DNA of 64,000 nt, taken from contig CP085830.1 in assembly GCA_020809705.1 (NCBI GenBank), forward strand, positions 3,844,001 to 3,908,000, given 5' to 3'. The notes under the pieces are model-generated. The model made no database searches, was not told the origin of the DNA, and saw only the letters and a program-made list of their open reading frames with translations. Positions 22,903 through 34,512 of this stretch are shown here, one piece after another. The translations under genes were made by a program, and so were the position numbers. This DNA is from Calonectria ilicicola. Taxonomy: Eukaryota; Ascomycota; Sordariomycetes; Hypocreales; Nectriaceae. Each line of letters begins with the position of its first letter. Within the stretch, counting starts at the first letter, position 1.

Positions 22903-24243
22903 TCACAGCTCAGATACGGGTTGGTATTGGCCCCCATTCACCACCATTAGCTCCATGTTAGGAAGACATGGTTCAGAAGCATCACTATAAATCAATTTGC
23001 TAACTTCGGATTCCAATTCCTCCGTCGTTGGCTTCTCGGGCATATTTGTACATTCCATTAATACCATCGTCTTGAGACGTGGATGTACAGCTTGTCTGAG
23101 ATACGCGGCGGGGAAAGGATGCCTTGCCAATCGGAGCGTCTCTGGCGTGCCCCCAATGCCCTCGAGAAATACCGGGAGCATCGTGGAGCCATGCTTGCTT
23201 ATTCTTTTGCTTGGCGGGAAAACAATGTCGAGCAGGCGAAGATGCTTAAAGACTCTGCGGGCAGAATCCTTGACGGTGTCATACCCAATATGTTGGAAAA
23301 CGCTGTCCATGCGCATGCCCCAGTTCTCGTTATCCACCAGGCCAGGTTCACCCAACAGCCCGCCCCTCCTGTGGCCGCGGACGTAGAGCTCCTCAACAGG
23401 CAGTTCGGCGGAAAATGGGTTTTCAAGGATCAACTGCCCAAATTGGTCGTCAAAGTCAATGTCGTCGAGCACCATGGTACACAAGTTGTCCCACAGGCAA
23501 GTCTCGAAGAAGAAGAGCTCAGCAGCCTCACTGATGATCTCATCCTCCCGAACCGACAGCTTTATCAGGCGCAGGTCCTTCATGACAGGATATCCTCTGT
23601 CAGCGGCATCCTTTAAAATATCCCCCACTATGTTGGTGCCATAGCTGTCAGGATCTGTGTGGGAGTAGTGGAAGTACAAGGTCTCAACCCCGGGCACCAT
23701 CAAGAGGATGGAGCCAAAAAGAAACTTGACCATGTCGGCCCAAACAAGGTTGGGGTAGAGCATTCGCTTCTGCCCTTCCGTTATGGAGTAGTAATTTAAG
23801 TTGAAGCCCGCTTGCTGCATGACTTGGTCGACTCTCATTGCAGGAGCTCGCGCCGACCAAATGCGCTGGGCATAGCTGTGGGTGATAGAGAAGGTGCCAG
23901 TCTTGGCCCAATCCATTGGCGACAGACACACCACGTGCCGCACAAACTGACGGGCGTGAGGGTTCTGCGCCAGGCGCAAAAAGTAATCAACAATATCTGC
24001 TGCATCCTCAAGGAGAACGAAGCGGAACGTCAGGGGTTCGAGCAAGACTCGAGTGGCACGGCAGAGATAGGTCAACTGCCTCAAGGTCCGAATGTTTCTA
24101 GCAAAATGGCGTGACTCGAATCCATCCGGACCGCCCTGGTAGGGCTCCTTGGGAATAAGCAGACGGGCAACGTAGTGGAGGATGTCAATGGGCAGCGCCC
24201 AGCCAGATTGAGACATGGTAGCGGTGGTGGTGGACGCAGCCAT
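22903..24243 (-). CDS. F-box-like hypothetical protein
   Basis: Single-exon 446-aa protein that I do not recognise beyond fold type. The N-terminal segment WALPIDILHYVARLL with the later LTYLCRATRVLLEPL resembles the fungal F-box pattern (Leu-Pro start, followed by a Cys/Arg-rich helix). The rest has leucine-spaced strands and helices like those of fungal F-box/LRR proteins. If so it would act as a substrate receptor in an SCF complex. That it lies next to CAND1, which recycles SCF receptors, is probably chance. The ATG at 24243-24241 is the first real methionine codon in frame. The last 25 residues are ordinary. No signal peptide or membrane span. Confidence 0.75.
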   Translation of the reverse strand: MAASTTTATMSQSGWALPIDILHYVARLLIPKEPYQGGPDGFESRHFARNIRTLRQLTYLCRATRVLLEPLTFRFVLLEDAADIVDYFLRLAQNPHARQFVRHVVCLSPMDWAKTGTFSITHSYAQRIWSARAPAMRVDQVMQQAGFNLNYYSITEGQKRMLYPNLVWADMVKFLFGSILLMVPGVETLYFHYSHTDPDSYGTNIVGDILKDAADRGYPVMKDLRLIKLSVREDEIISEAAELFFFETCLWDNLCTMVLDDIDFDDQFGQLILENPFSAELPVEELYVRGHRRGGLLGEPGLVDNENWGMRMDSVFQHIGYDTVKDSARRVFKHLRLLDIVFPPSKRISKHGSTMLPVFLEGIGGTPETLRLARHPFPAAYLRQAVHPRLKTMVLMECTNMPEKPTTEELESEVSKLIYSDASEPCLPNMELMVVNGGQYQPVSEL

Positions 24244-25096
24244 GCTCAACAGTGATCATCCACTAGCCAGACGGCAGCCGTACAATTCCAACAAGTTGAT
24301 TTAAGAGTGGAGGGAAGATTGGGGCTTAGTGTAACGGAAAGCTAAAAAAGAGACTGGGTTTGGATGAGAAAAAAGTAGATCAGAGCGGCGATGGCACGCA
24401 TCTGGCGAACAAGGAGGGACGAGACAAAGGCAGCAACCCCGCCGATGTAACAGGATGGCTCGGAACCCCGGAGAGAGGCCCTTGGCTGTGGGTTTAAGTA
24501 CTCAAGGTCGAGAGCAAGTTTTCTCGCGCAGGATAATGGGAACTGCGAGTACACGATGAGATGTCTCACCCTTGGGAGAGACCTCTGTCGTCAAAGACAT
24601 TGCTGTAAGCCGGGGCCTGTCACCCCCCGCAAATCAGCAGCTCGGAGCGTGAGCCATTGGCCGTGCACGCTTCCAGCCGCCCCCACGTTTTGCACGCCGA
24701 CCAGAGCGTCTGGACGGGCCCCAACAGCGATATCCCACACTTTTACACCTGCGTCTCGCATATCAGAGCAGCCATTTTGACCTCGACCCGACGTCAGGGA
24801 CACGCTGGACCCTGAAAAAAAGAAGCACATCTCGCCGTGCAGCTCGGGTCAGAGATTACGTACCAGTCGCATCAAGGGGCAAATCCCATCTCCCATCTCA
24901 CCCTCCCCACCCAAGCGAGGCGGAAAACGGCCCTTTGAGCCTTTTCGACGGGGCCATTCTTACATATCGCAGCAACCATGGCACGTCGCCCTCCCTCCCC
25001 GACCCCTTCAGCCGCACCACCCCTCCTGACCAAACCCAACCACTAACACACACACGCACCCCTCAGAACAAAGACTCGTCCTTTACCTTTGTGCAC
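24244..25096. other. Divergent intergenic region
   Basis: Between the F-box-like gene (minus) and the small acidic gene (plus). CT-rich near 24885-24920. The frame of the downstream small gene stays open back past 24935 but without ATG, so an upstream exon may lie here. Confidence 0.35.
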
Positions 25097-25378
25097 ATGC
25101 ACCGTCCTCGCGACGCCGATCTGTTTGAGGATTTTTGCAAGGACAAACTGCCGGACGATGAGATCTACGTCCCGCCCATGCACCAGCCCATCAACCCAGA
25201 GGACGAGGACGACGTCGTCCCCGACCAGCACGCCGCCTTTGGCATCCAGCGGGCCACGCAAAAGTCCAAGGAGCCCGCCTGGAAGGACCTGGGCCTCTCT
25301 GAGCTCATGAACAAAGGTCCTCCCGCCCGCGATGGCGCAGGGTCTAAGGCCTCGGGCGCCAAGGGACTGCCGCGGTGA
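25097..25378 (+). CDS. Small acidic protein, unknown function
   Basis: Short frame ending at 25378. From the first in-frame ATG it gives 93 residues beginning MHRPRDADLFEDFCKDKL; the frame stays open upstream (NKDSSFTFVHM), so the true N-terminus may come from an upstream exon ending at a CCTCAG acceptor just before 25067. The composition is acidic and proline-rich (PINPEDEDDVVPDQHAAFG), with a C-terminal Lys/Gly tail. It has no signal peptide or membrane segment. The composition and codon choice look like a real conserved fungal gene rather than a chance frame, but I recognise no domain. It converges with TRS31. Confidence 0.5.
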   Translation: MHRPRDADLFEDFCKDKLPDDEIYVPPMHQPINPEDEDDVVPDQHAAFGIQRATQKSKEPAWKDLGLSELMNKGPPARDGAGSKASGAKGLPR

Positions 25379-25868
25379 GCCGAACGTGAGTGTGGTGGCA
25401 TTGGGTCACGGCGTCATGAGAGAACTTCCTTTCCTCCTTTTTTTTCTTTTCTCTTCTTTTTTTGTTTTTTTCTTGCATGGCGTTGAGCGGGTTTTCTCTC
25501 TTCGGGGGGTCAGGGTTCAAGGTAGAAGCATAACACAATCGAATTGGTTCCCATGAAAGACTTTATATGAATGGCGTCCCGACAGGTCTAGAAGGTGGTG
25601 ATGAACTCCCCGGAGTGATTGATCCTGTCCAATAAATCCGTCCCGCCAAAGACGCATCGTGACATGGTTGGGGTTCGAGCAGAGAGCCAAAGCACACATG
25701 AGACAAAGCGACGACGAAAGCATGAGGCATCTTATTCCGCTCTATTTCGGCCCAGACCCCAAGTCAGTTCCAGACCGCCCAGTAAACTCCCAAACTCCAG
25801 TGATATCTTCTTCTCCCTCGCTTGTGCACCCGTGTAGTCCCAGCCAGTCGGCTTCGCTGTCCGACGCC
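25379..25868. other. Convergent intergenic region
   Basis: 3' flanks of the small acidic gene and TRS31. A T-rich run lies at 25431-25475. No gene seen. Confidence 0.45.
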
Positions 25869-26586
25869 TCAGCTCTTGGCACCCAGGAATCCCTCCCGCT
25901 CCAACACCTCACTGCGGAATTTGACCAGGAACACCGTCTTGCCGGGCCACATCTCGCCCTCGCTCACCGTGTGCGCCGTGACGCGGGCGGGAAAGTCTGC
26001 GCCGTCGCACACGCCCTCGACGACGCCCGCAACGAAGGCGGCACAGTTCAGCTGGCTCATCTCCTTGGGCACGCTGATGTACTGGTTGACGAGGGGCTCA
26101 TTGTCGATAATCATGTATTCCTCGGGCGTCTCGGGGTTGGCGCTCTTCTCCAGCCGGTCTGCCTGCCGCCCAAACAGGTGCTGCCACACGTTCTGCTTAA
26201 TGAAGTGTAATAGTGCAATAATGGTCAGGGGGCGGAGCTGGGATCGCGGGGGCTCGCGGTAGAGGAGGAGGTCTAGCAGCTTGAGGCCGATCGAATGACC
26301 CTGGAAGTTGAGTCTATCGCACAGATACAGAGTTAACGCCATGCATCATCACGGACGCCTTGGGAGGCGAGGGGGGGCACACATACCGCTGCTCAAGCTC
26401 CTGGATTCCCTTGACCCGGCGCTGCGCATAAGTGACCATCTCACCAAACAGATACGCAAAGCTGGCCTGGCTCAGCTCGGCCGTCTTGGTGCGGTTGAGC
26501 GGGCGGTGGTAGATGGTCTTGCCATTGCTGGGATACTTCAGGCCCTGCTCCTTTCCGAGGGGCGCAGTGGGCTGGAGGTTTGCCAT
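25869..26586 (-). CDS. TRS31: TRAPP complex subunit Trs31 (TRAPPC5)
   Basis: Core subunit of the TRAPP tethering complexes, which activate Ypt1/Rab1 in ER-Golgi and Golgi traffic. Two exons: 26586-26387 and 26313-25869, 214 aa. The intron (26386-26314) has a GTATGT donor and GATAG acceptor, and the join rebuilds the family block QELEQRLNFQGHSIGLKLLD. The N-terminal YHRPLNRTKTAELSQASFAY and the later VWQHLFGRQADRLEKS and EYMIIDNEPLVNQYISVP stretches are diagnostic for the Bet3-like fold of this subunit. Length matches other Trs31/TRAPPC5 proteins. The first ATG is used and there is no signal peptide, as expected for a cytosolic peripheral protein. Confidence 0.95.
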
Positions 26587-27186
26587 GGTTGGCTACGTCG
26601 TCGTCCTCGTCGCTGGTAGAGGCAGCAGCGCATGCTGGTGCTGCTTGGAAGAATTGCGTGAGGCCGTCTCCAGCGTCTGGAGCTCCAAATCCAAATGCGA
26701 CGTCTTGAGGGCACGTGGAATGTGGCTTTCGGGGGGTCGAGTCGGCGGGTGGTCAAGGCCAAGGTGTGGGGTTGTTCAGAGCTGCTTCACTGGCACCGTT
26801 GACTGAGGACGCTGCTCCACAGCCTGAGCCGCTAAGGGGCGCCACCCAGTTCCAGGGTAGCGGATAGGCTCTTTGTTTCTTCAACTGTCTATTGCATTGG
26901 GAAGAATAATCATGTGTAGCATCCAGAATTTAACTTGTATTATATCATATTTATTCTTAATAAATTGAAACGGCTTTTTCTTTAACTCTTTTTTTGTTAT
27001 TTTTTCTGTTTTTGCGCTATATTATCTGCATACTATCTGATCATGACAAGCATAAATACACCCCCTCAGCTTTAACCCAGCAACCATTTCAACTCCACCA
27101 GTTTATAATCCATCTTTCTCTCCACCATCTAAACATTTCAATATATCTTGAAAAAAAAACCAACTAGGGCTCTCCACCACTATCCC
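26587..27186. other. Intergenic, TRS31 upstream / BCS1-like 3' flank
   Basis: TRS31 promoter side is GC-rich; the part from 26900 is AT-rich 3' flank of the next minus-strand gene. No feature recognised. Confidence 0.4.
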
Positions 27187-29264
27187 TTATTGAACCGTGA
27201 CGACCTTAGACTTGAGCTCCTTCTGTCGAATCGCCGCCTCAATCCACTCAGGAGCATCCTCCAAGGCCTTCCGCGGAGTCTTCTTGCGTTTCAGCAGGAA
27301 TCCTTGAATCTGCGCCGGAGAAAATGTGTCATCCGGTATGAGTGTTCCAAACTTTTCCGAGATGACCCGAAGTTCTGCAGTTGTCACATCCAGTTCGTTG
27401 ACCATCTTCTTGGCCGAGCCATTCTCCTGCTTGGCTGCGGGCTTGGCTGAGCCGTTGGCGATAAGCTTGGTCGAAGGTTCGTACATGCGGTGGAACAGCT
27501 CGCCGGCCTGGAAGCTTGAGGCGTTCTTGAAACCGACCTGGACATCGACACGGCCCGGGCGGATGAGGGCCTCGTCTAGTGACTCGGGCTTGTTGGTTGT
27601 CATGATGAGGATGCGGCCTTCGTGAGAGGCGACACCGTCGATGGCGTTGAGGAGACCAGAGAGTGAGATGGGCTCTATTGTCAAGACTCCATTCATCTTG
27701 GAACCCCCAGCATCCCTGTCTCTGCCTCTTCTTGCTCTTCTGCTCTTTCTCTTCTTGCTTTCCTCTTCTGAACTCTCCTCTGAACTGTCTGAGTCCTCAT
27801 CGCTGCTTTCCTCTTGCTTCTTCTTGTTCTTGTTTTTCTTCTTTTCCTTGCTTTTGCTTTCATCTTTCTTCTCATCTTTGCTATCCTCTCCTTTGCTGTC
27901 CTTCTTCTTCTCCTTCTTTTTCTCGCTATCGCTCTCACCATCAACAGAAGGGTCAGGTTCACGTCGCAGACCAGCGGTGTCAATGTCCTCTAAAAGAACA
28001 ATGCATCGTCTAGGTAGCCGAGTGAAGAGAGCAGCGAGGTCTTCTTCGGACACACTGTTGTCTTGAAGACTAATAACGTATATGTCGATGCCAAAGACTC
28101 CAGCCAAGGCAAACGAGAAACTCGTCTTGCCCGTACCTGGCGGGCCATGAAAGAGGTAACCTCTGCGTAGTGGGATACCGCGAGAAGCGTACCAGCTGGG
28201 AGTTCGGGGATGAAGATATTCGTTGACGTCACGCAGCACGTTGTGCTTCTCATTGGGATCAAGAACCACAGTGCGCATTGGTCGAATTGGTCTTCGAGCA
28301 ACCTGCTGCCACATGGAGCCTTCTCGGCGGGATTCCTTGGATCTAGGGCGGTAAATGGTAGTCTTTTGCCTGGTATCGTGGTAATAAACCGTCTTTGCAT
28401 CTGAAAGAAGTTTCTTGATGGGATCTAGAAAAAGGGAATGTTAATTCTTATTACTGGAACCAGTCGCTGCAGGCCACCACCACTTACCAATATTACGGCC
28501 AAAGCAAGAAATTTTGATCTCTTCTAGATCCTTCATTGCCGACCATCCAGTGGTATTCATGAATGATTCTTTTTTTCTGTTTACCCGGAAATAGGTACCA
28601 CCGTGCCAAAATCCAGTTGTGCCCATAGCTGGAACATATCGGGGACCCTAGCTGAAGTTAGCGGTTGTTTCTCTTTTTCATCATCTGTTTCCCCCCGCCA
28701 TAAAGACACATGGATGGTACTAGTGCTTACAGATCTCGCGGCTTGGTTGGCAAAGTTCAGGTACTTTGGGCCATCATCATCATCATTCTCGCTGACTTCA
28801 GTCAAGGTCAACGTATTAGCCATTTCCTCCTCCTCTTCCCATGCGCTCTTCCAGACCGTTTGTGCCATCAAGTAGCGATCCGATGTAATATCTTTTTGCT
28901 GTGCCAAAAAGGTCATGAGCTGGTTGTAGATGTGGTCGTTTTCGCTAACGTAGAGGGCGCACATGAGATAGCGACTGGAGAAGGACTGCCCTAAGGAATA
29001 AATCTGGTTGAAGAGCTTGGACATGCCCCAAAGGAGACCGAGAAGGGTCAGAAGCAAAGACGGATCGAGACCAAATTGGACACCGATGAGGCGGTAGACA
29101 AATAAGAATAGTTGCATCAACGGCGAGGCCTGTCCGGCCGTGGCGAGGAAGCTGTCCATCATGCCGGCCGGAAACGTCGTGGTCCCGTTCCCTGTCAGGT
29201 TCATTCCCTGGGCATGAAACAACGGAGGCAATCCCATTTTACTCATTTTTGCTAAAGAGTCCAT
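27187..29264 (-). CDS. BCS1-like mitochondrial AAA ATPase
   Basis: AAA-type translocase/chaperone. BCS1 itself moves the folded Rieske protein across the mitochondrial inner membrane, and fungi carry several paralogues. Three exons: 29264-28731, 28647-28488 and 28424-27187, 643 aa, with all joins in frame. N-terminal half: a hydrophobic helix region near residues 40-85 and the BCS1-specific domain, whose exon-2 segment YVPAMGTTGFWHGGTYFRVN is typical. AAA module: Walker A GPPGTGKTS, Walker B CIVLLEDIDTAG, and the second region of homology MTTNKPESLDEALIRPGRVD. Unusual: an insertion of about 75 residues of Lys/Glu/Ser low complexity right after Walker B. It is more likely a fungal BCS1 paralogue than the essential BCS1, which usually lacks that insertion. 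Fungal names differ, so no symbol is given. Confidence 0.9.
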
Positions 29265-31628
29265 CTTGAATCTCTCTTGCCCTTGAGCAAGCCTCAGGGC
29301 CTTTTTATAAGAAAGAAAACTAGGCAGATGGAAATATGGGGATTAAACAAGGCAACAGAAGTGCACATGCAACGAGGCAAAGAAGATGACGGCTGCCATC
29401 GGGCGTGAGATCGTGGGTGGAGGACCCTGTCTTTTATTTCAAAAGAGTCGCATTGCTTCTCCATTGGGAATCGCTGATGACCAAGTGCGTCTGGGCTGCT
29501 TGCATGTAGGCGGCGAAGGCGACGAATACCCCACACGCCTTGAGGCTTCAGCCTAGTATCGAATCGAGGACGCCTGCAGTTGGGAGGGTTACCTTCTCTA
29601 GTCACAAGGCAGTCCCGAGAGGGTACGTAGACCAGAGTAAAGAAGACGTTGAATGGAACCTAGACGCGGCAAAATTTTCTCACCAGCCCGTCTATTGGTC
29701 ATCGCGACACACTCATGTGGTTCGTTTCGTGCTTCACCGACTGCGTTAATGCCCCGGCCAACCCATGGATCAGATCGGCGAGGGCTGATTTGCTTCTGCT
29801 CGTGTAACGCTGCTGTCAACCTGTCCCGTGTGTGAGAAGGTGTGCAGACGCGCTGCCTCTGACGAGTCTTTATTTGGGAGTGGCGGGATTGAGTCATCCA
29901 TCGAACGAGCTATCTCCATCCCCACCATCAACGAGTGACGCATGTTGGTTGCTGCGGCAAAGTCGCTTGTCGAACTGGTCGTCCATCTTTGGCGCTCCAA
30001 TCTTGCAGGCATCGAAGACTGCCCTACTGTAGATCATCTGCCATCGCTGAATCGGTATTGGCCCGAATTGTCGACGCGCGGATGAACCTGTTCTCCCGAC
30101 CGTCCATTGGCTTGGAGAGACAGCCTAGAGGGTACCTGGAAGATTTGACGTGTCAGAGCAGATTCCTTCGCTTATGATGGCGCAGTCCGGCTTATTCCCA
30201 ATCTGCACCGGCGGGCAAGTTTACCTGTTAAAGATATTACACATGGCACTCACCAACTGAGAACAACTCAGCATCCCTCACCTCGGCGAAAAACTATAGA
30301 TGCACTTACATATTAGTTACGAGCTATACAACCTCCTGTCCAATTAATCGTATTATTTGCCGCCTCTTAGCTTCGAAATTAACGCACAATGTTGGTACTG
30401 TTGCAGGTGGATTGGTACCGTTGCATATGTAGAGCCAACAAAGTGGAGTTACCAGCCTCTTTAGTTTCCATGGCTGGCCTCGTTGGTTGTTGAACCGGTT
30501 ATCGCAAATCTGCCTGGGCATCATTGGTTTTCGGAATAGGATGTGGCTGTAACGGGAAGTATGCTTGTAGGGCCCAACAGACCATTGACATGGGAGAGCA
30601 ACAGCTCGCTTAGCAAAATATTCCCGCAAGGAAGACACCCAAGCGAGCGAGCTCAAATACCAACTATTACAAATGATTCTGTCCAAGTAGCTGTCTACTA
30701 TTAGTAAATAATGTATATATATTCCACGCACGGCAAAGTATACAATCTGAGAAGTCATGACATGTTTATAACAAAAAACAAACTGTGCCTGCAGTGCAGT
30801 AGTTAGCGAGACATGGATATCCACAACCCACCATCGGATCGAGCCGGATCATCGAACGACTCGTTCCTTCTGTTGGTTGCCGTTTGTCCCATAATATGTA
30901 TTACATGATGCGATTCCAACCCGTAACGGAACAAATAGCACGGCGTTAACCATGACAGCATCCACTAGCGCATCCTCAGCATGCACAGGCACAACCACAA
31001 CTGCAGCGTCAGCAAAGCTACATGCAGAGAAATACGCCACTTACGCCGAATGCCTCCATTGAAACTGTTGCTTGAGTCAATACTACCTCGGATACGAACG
31101 TTGGTTGCTTGGAGACTGCAGCGTCCCCTTGTACAATTGTGTCGTGTGCTCTCGTCCACCTCATCCCCAGTGGCACGGCACTTGAGCGTTCCCATCGAGA
31201 CTTGCCTGGGAAGCCCTCATTCAGAGCTGTTCTAGTTAGACTTGAGCTATAAGTGCAGCGGATAATCCCGCGGTCCAGACCAAGAATTGGTTTTCACATG
31301 TTTGAAGACCCAAAATGAAAGCAAATATGTCTTTTAAAAGATAGTATAAGAAGCTAGTACTCGAGCCACTGCATGTAACAGCCATCGGGGAACCCTAATT
31401 CCCCCAAACTTTCTGACTTATAGAATCTAGTAATACCAAAGGAAAACAAGTCACTAATAGATCAACGAATGCGTGCAAGTCTTCCTGGTGAACGAGCTAA
31501 CTGAGCCTAGATTGTGTTGCTGATGGCACCAAGTCAATCCAGGGGCATCCTTATAAATGTCACTGATTCTTGGCAATTATTCTACTTTGTATCTGTCCAT
31601 TTCTTAGCCATCGCATTACTGTTTGGAA
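29265..31628. other. Gene-poor intergenic region
   Basis: 2.4 kb upstream of the BCS1-like gene. Several open frames of 60-170 codons exist on both strands, but none has a recognisable domain, a signal peptide or convincing codon use. I call no gene here. Confidence 0.4.
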
Positions 31629-31898
31629 ATGATTTCATCCAAGGAGCTCGTCTTCGCTCTTATTGTGGCCTTGGGCCCCGGAGCCAACGCCAATCGATGT
31701 CAAGTCACTGTTATCCCAACATCCTCACTAACATTGACCTCTGGATCGACCTCTACGTCAATATCGACTTCAGTATCAACTTCAATTTCAACCTCGATAA
31801 CATCTACCTCAGCACTTGCTACCACTTCTACCCCGGTATTTTCATGTTCGGATTGCCCAGGCTTTCATACCTGTGTGCCAGGAGTGGGCTGCAGGTGA
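31629..31898 (+). CDS. Small Ser/Thr-rich secreted protein candidate
   Basis: Frame of 89 residues. It starts MISSKELVFALIVALGPGANA, a good signal peptide with a likely cut after the final alanine. A Ser/Thr-rich mucin-like stretch follows (SGSTSTSISTSVSTSISTSI...), probably O-glycosylated, and then a short cysteine knot-like end (CSDCPGFHTC and a final GVGCR). Five cysteines are visible, an odd number, so either one stays free or a further exon is missing: a GTGATA donor overlaps the stop, and a CTGAC branch with an AAG acceptor near 31960 could extend it. I do not recognise the family. Size and layout are those of small secreted or cell-surface fungal proteins. It is isolated in a gene-poor gap, and no expression evidence can be read here. 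Confidence 0.5.
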   Translation: MISSKELVFALIVALGPGANANRCQVTVIPTSSLTLTSGSTSTSISTSVSTSISTSITSTSALATTSTPVFSCSDCPGFHTCVPGVGCR

Positions 31899-33304
31899 TA
31901 CTTGCCGGTTGGTGGATAGCATGTGCTATGCTCCCAAGCCACAAGGCCCTGACTTTTAAGGTATGGTTCGTTTAGAAGGCTGTATCAGATTCAAATTTAT
32001 TAAAAGAAAAGTAGATTCAGATCGTGTGCAATCAGAGTATCTTTGGTACCCATGCTTCTTTTTTATAAGTGTGCTATGAGCTATAAGCTACCACTATCCC
32101 GGAGGTTCACAATTAGAAGAAGCATGTTTCCATGGCTGAATCATTATACTTCTTCCATCATATACTTCATCTTCTATGGTTCAATCTGTATTTTGGCTTT
32201 TTCAGTGCGCGGAAAGGCACGCAGTGAGCCTGGGTACATCCGATTCTCCGCCTCTCCCTCCAAGGAAGTAATATGACTAGTTCTGCATGGAGTCGAAAGC
32301 GTCCTGGTTGTAAGTGCTACGGTATCAGCAAGAGTTTCCACCCAAAGCAACGCTACCTTGTTTAGCTCGTGTTGATTACGTGCAGAAAAGTGCCAACCCA
32401 TCCTGTCCTTGAGGCTCAAATGCCTCCAATTACCATGTCGAGCGCGCGTCCTTTCCAGAATAAAAATAACACATTCACACACCCACATCTCAGCTGTAAG
32501 ATCTATATTGTCGCAGCGAACGAATGAATGGCTCCTCGCCAAGCTTCTTCTCACCACCCTTTCAATGCGCGATTTGGCACAATGCATCTCAAAACAAAAC
32601 CGGCTTTTCACATGACACGACATGGTTCGCGAACCAAGGGATAGACAACGATTACCCGGTATCCAAGAGCCGCATAATACGATGGATGGGAAGCCCAGAT
32701 GCGGGGAGATGCTAGGCGGTAGATTCGCAACCTAGACAAACGGTACCGTGGCACGGCACAATGCGAACCATCTGGGTGACTTGAGGCTCAACTGCCTAGA
32801 ATAAAAAAACGCAAACCTCCACATTACAACCAAAGTCCATTTCTTATTATTGGCTAAATACCGAGCGAAGGTATTTTTTTCTTTCTTTCTCTTTCTGCGT
32901 GACTTCATCCTTCATCAGCATTAACGCAACTTGGCAAGCTGTGCGTTGAATCTGACCCGCCGGCAGGCAGCAAGACAAGGGGGAACGGAACCAGAGGTGA
33001 GATAAAAAAGATGGACAAGGCCGACTCTGGCCGCGGTCATGCGGAATTGTATTGACTTCAGATTGGGTTATGGCTTTTTGGGAACTACATGCATGATTGT
33101 GAGCTTCATAATCGTGGCTCCGAATCAATCAACTTCCTTCATTCAAGCGGGCACGGTATGCGCACTACAAGACTCCTGGTTCGCATTGTTTTCAACTCCA
33201 CAGGATATAAGCTGTATTGAAGTGTAAAAAAAAAAAAAAAACGTCCATCAGCTAGTTAATCATCCTCATTGCTCCTTTTTATCCGCTTGCGTCGTGTATT
33301 CCGT
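31899..33304. other. Gene-poor intergenic region
   Basis: 1.4 kb to the 3' end of the Sec14-like gene. Contains a 14-bp perfect palindrome at 32623-32636 and a 16-A run at 33226-33241. No gene recognised. Confidence 0.4.
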
Positions 33305-34512
33305 CTATGCCGTAGCCGTCACCTGACCCTCCTCCAGCTTGGTCTCGGCAAGCTTCTCTTCAACCTCCTTGACCTCATCCTTCTTCTCATCAATCTTCTC
33401 CTCAGTCTTTACAGGAGCCTCAGCAGCGGGGGTCGGAGCAGGGGCCGGGGTAGGAGCAGACTGGATTGGAGTAGGGGAGCTAGTGCCGTACTTGACGCCC
33501 TCGATGCTCACATCGATTCCGCCGGCGAGGTAGTCCTCCGACTCACCCACCACCTTGCCGCCAGCCTCCCAGCGGCGCATGCGCTCCTCACGGCGCAGCC
33601 TGCACTGCTCGTTCAGGGCGGGCCAGTAGACGGAGTGGTCGTACTCAAAGTCCATCTCACCACCCCAGTCCTCGCTCCACAGCTGCTCCGGCGGCACGTA
33701 CTGCTTCATGTCGTCGTTGAACTTGAGCTTCTCGCGCGTCACGGGGTCAATAAAGGGCGTGATGAGCTTGAAGAATCCGCTAACGAGCCAGGGGACTTTT
33801 GTGCGTTGTCAGTGGTCAGCCCTCGGAAACAAAAATCTGGCTTCACGGGAGGGGAGGTGGGGAGTGAGTACACACCGTTGATAATCAGGGCCTTGCCCAG
33901 GCGCTCCGGGTAGTGGTTCTGCAGAATGTGCAGCACCTCGCGGGCCGTCGACACGGGCACGCTGGTGTTCTTGCGCTCCTTGCTGGGCTTGAAGTTGATG
34001 AGCAAGCTCAGCGTCTCGACGCCCGGTGGCATCATGTCGGTGACACGCTCGACCATGTAGAACAGGTGGTGGATCTGGCGAGGGCTCGCATCCGTGTTCT
34101 GGCGGTTGGGGATGAGGTACTGGCACGGTCGGCCCTGGCGGTCGAAGCCCACAATCATCTGCTTGCCCGTCTCCTGCTCGGGCGAGATGTAGTCGGGCGT
34201 GAAGTCGTCCAGCCCATACTCGCGTCGCCAAGCCAGCGTTGCCAGCAGGCGCTTGGCCGAGTCCTCGACGTTCCACTTGGTCGCTCGGAGGTAGCGCAGC
34301 AGACAGTCGCGTGTGAGCCAGGCTCGCTCCCGCTCCTCAATGGGGCCCGACTTGTCCTTCTCCTTGTCGCACGTGATGGTGTCGAAGCCCTTGGCCTTCT
34401 CCAGCAGCGTAGCGTACTTGGTCTGTTGCTCCTCCGTAAGCTCTGCCCGGGGGGCTGGCTTTGCGTCGGCTACAGGCGCCGCAATGGGCGTCATCCGAGC
34501 CTCAGATGCCAT
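33305..34512 (-). CDS. PDR16: Sec14/CRAL-TRIO phosphatidylinositol-transfer protein (Pdr16-like)
   Basis: Lipid-exchange protein that binds phosphatidylinositol and supports phosphoinositide synthesis and azole tolerance in yeast. Two exons: 34512-33876 and 33795-33305, 375 aa. The intron 33875-33796 has GTGTGT and AAAAG ends. A CRAL-TRIO N-terminal helix region (WLTRDCLLRYLRATKWNVED) is followed by the lipid-binding core (TGKQMIVGFDRQGRPCQYL, HILQNHYPERLGKALIING) and, after the join, VPWLVSGFFKLITPFIDP. The C-terminal 90 residues are a Pro/Ala- and then Glu/Lys-rich tail. The ATG at 34512 is chosen because upstream in-frame sequence is A-rich and starts only with a non-ATG codon. The symbol is by family resemblance; other Sec14 homologues are possible. 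Confidence 0.88.

Noticed and set aside
30324..30824. 166-codon minus-strand frame
   Set aside because: AT-rich chance frame without recognisable features.
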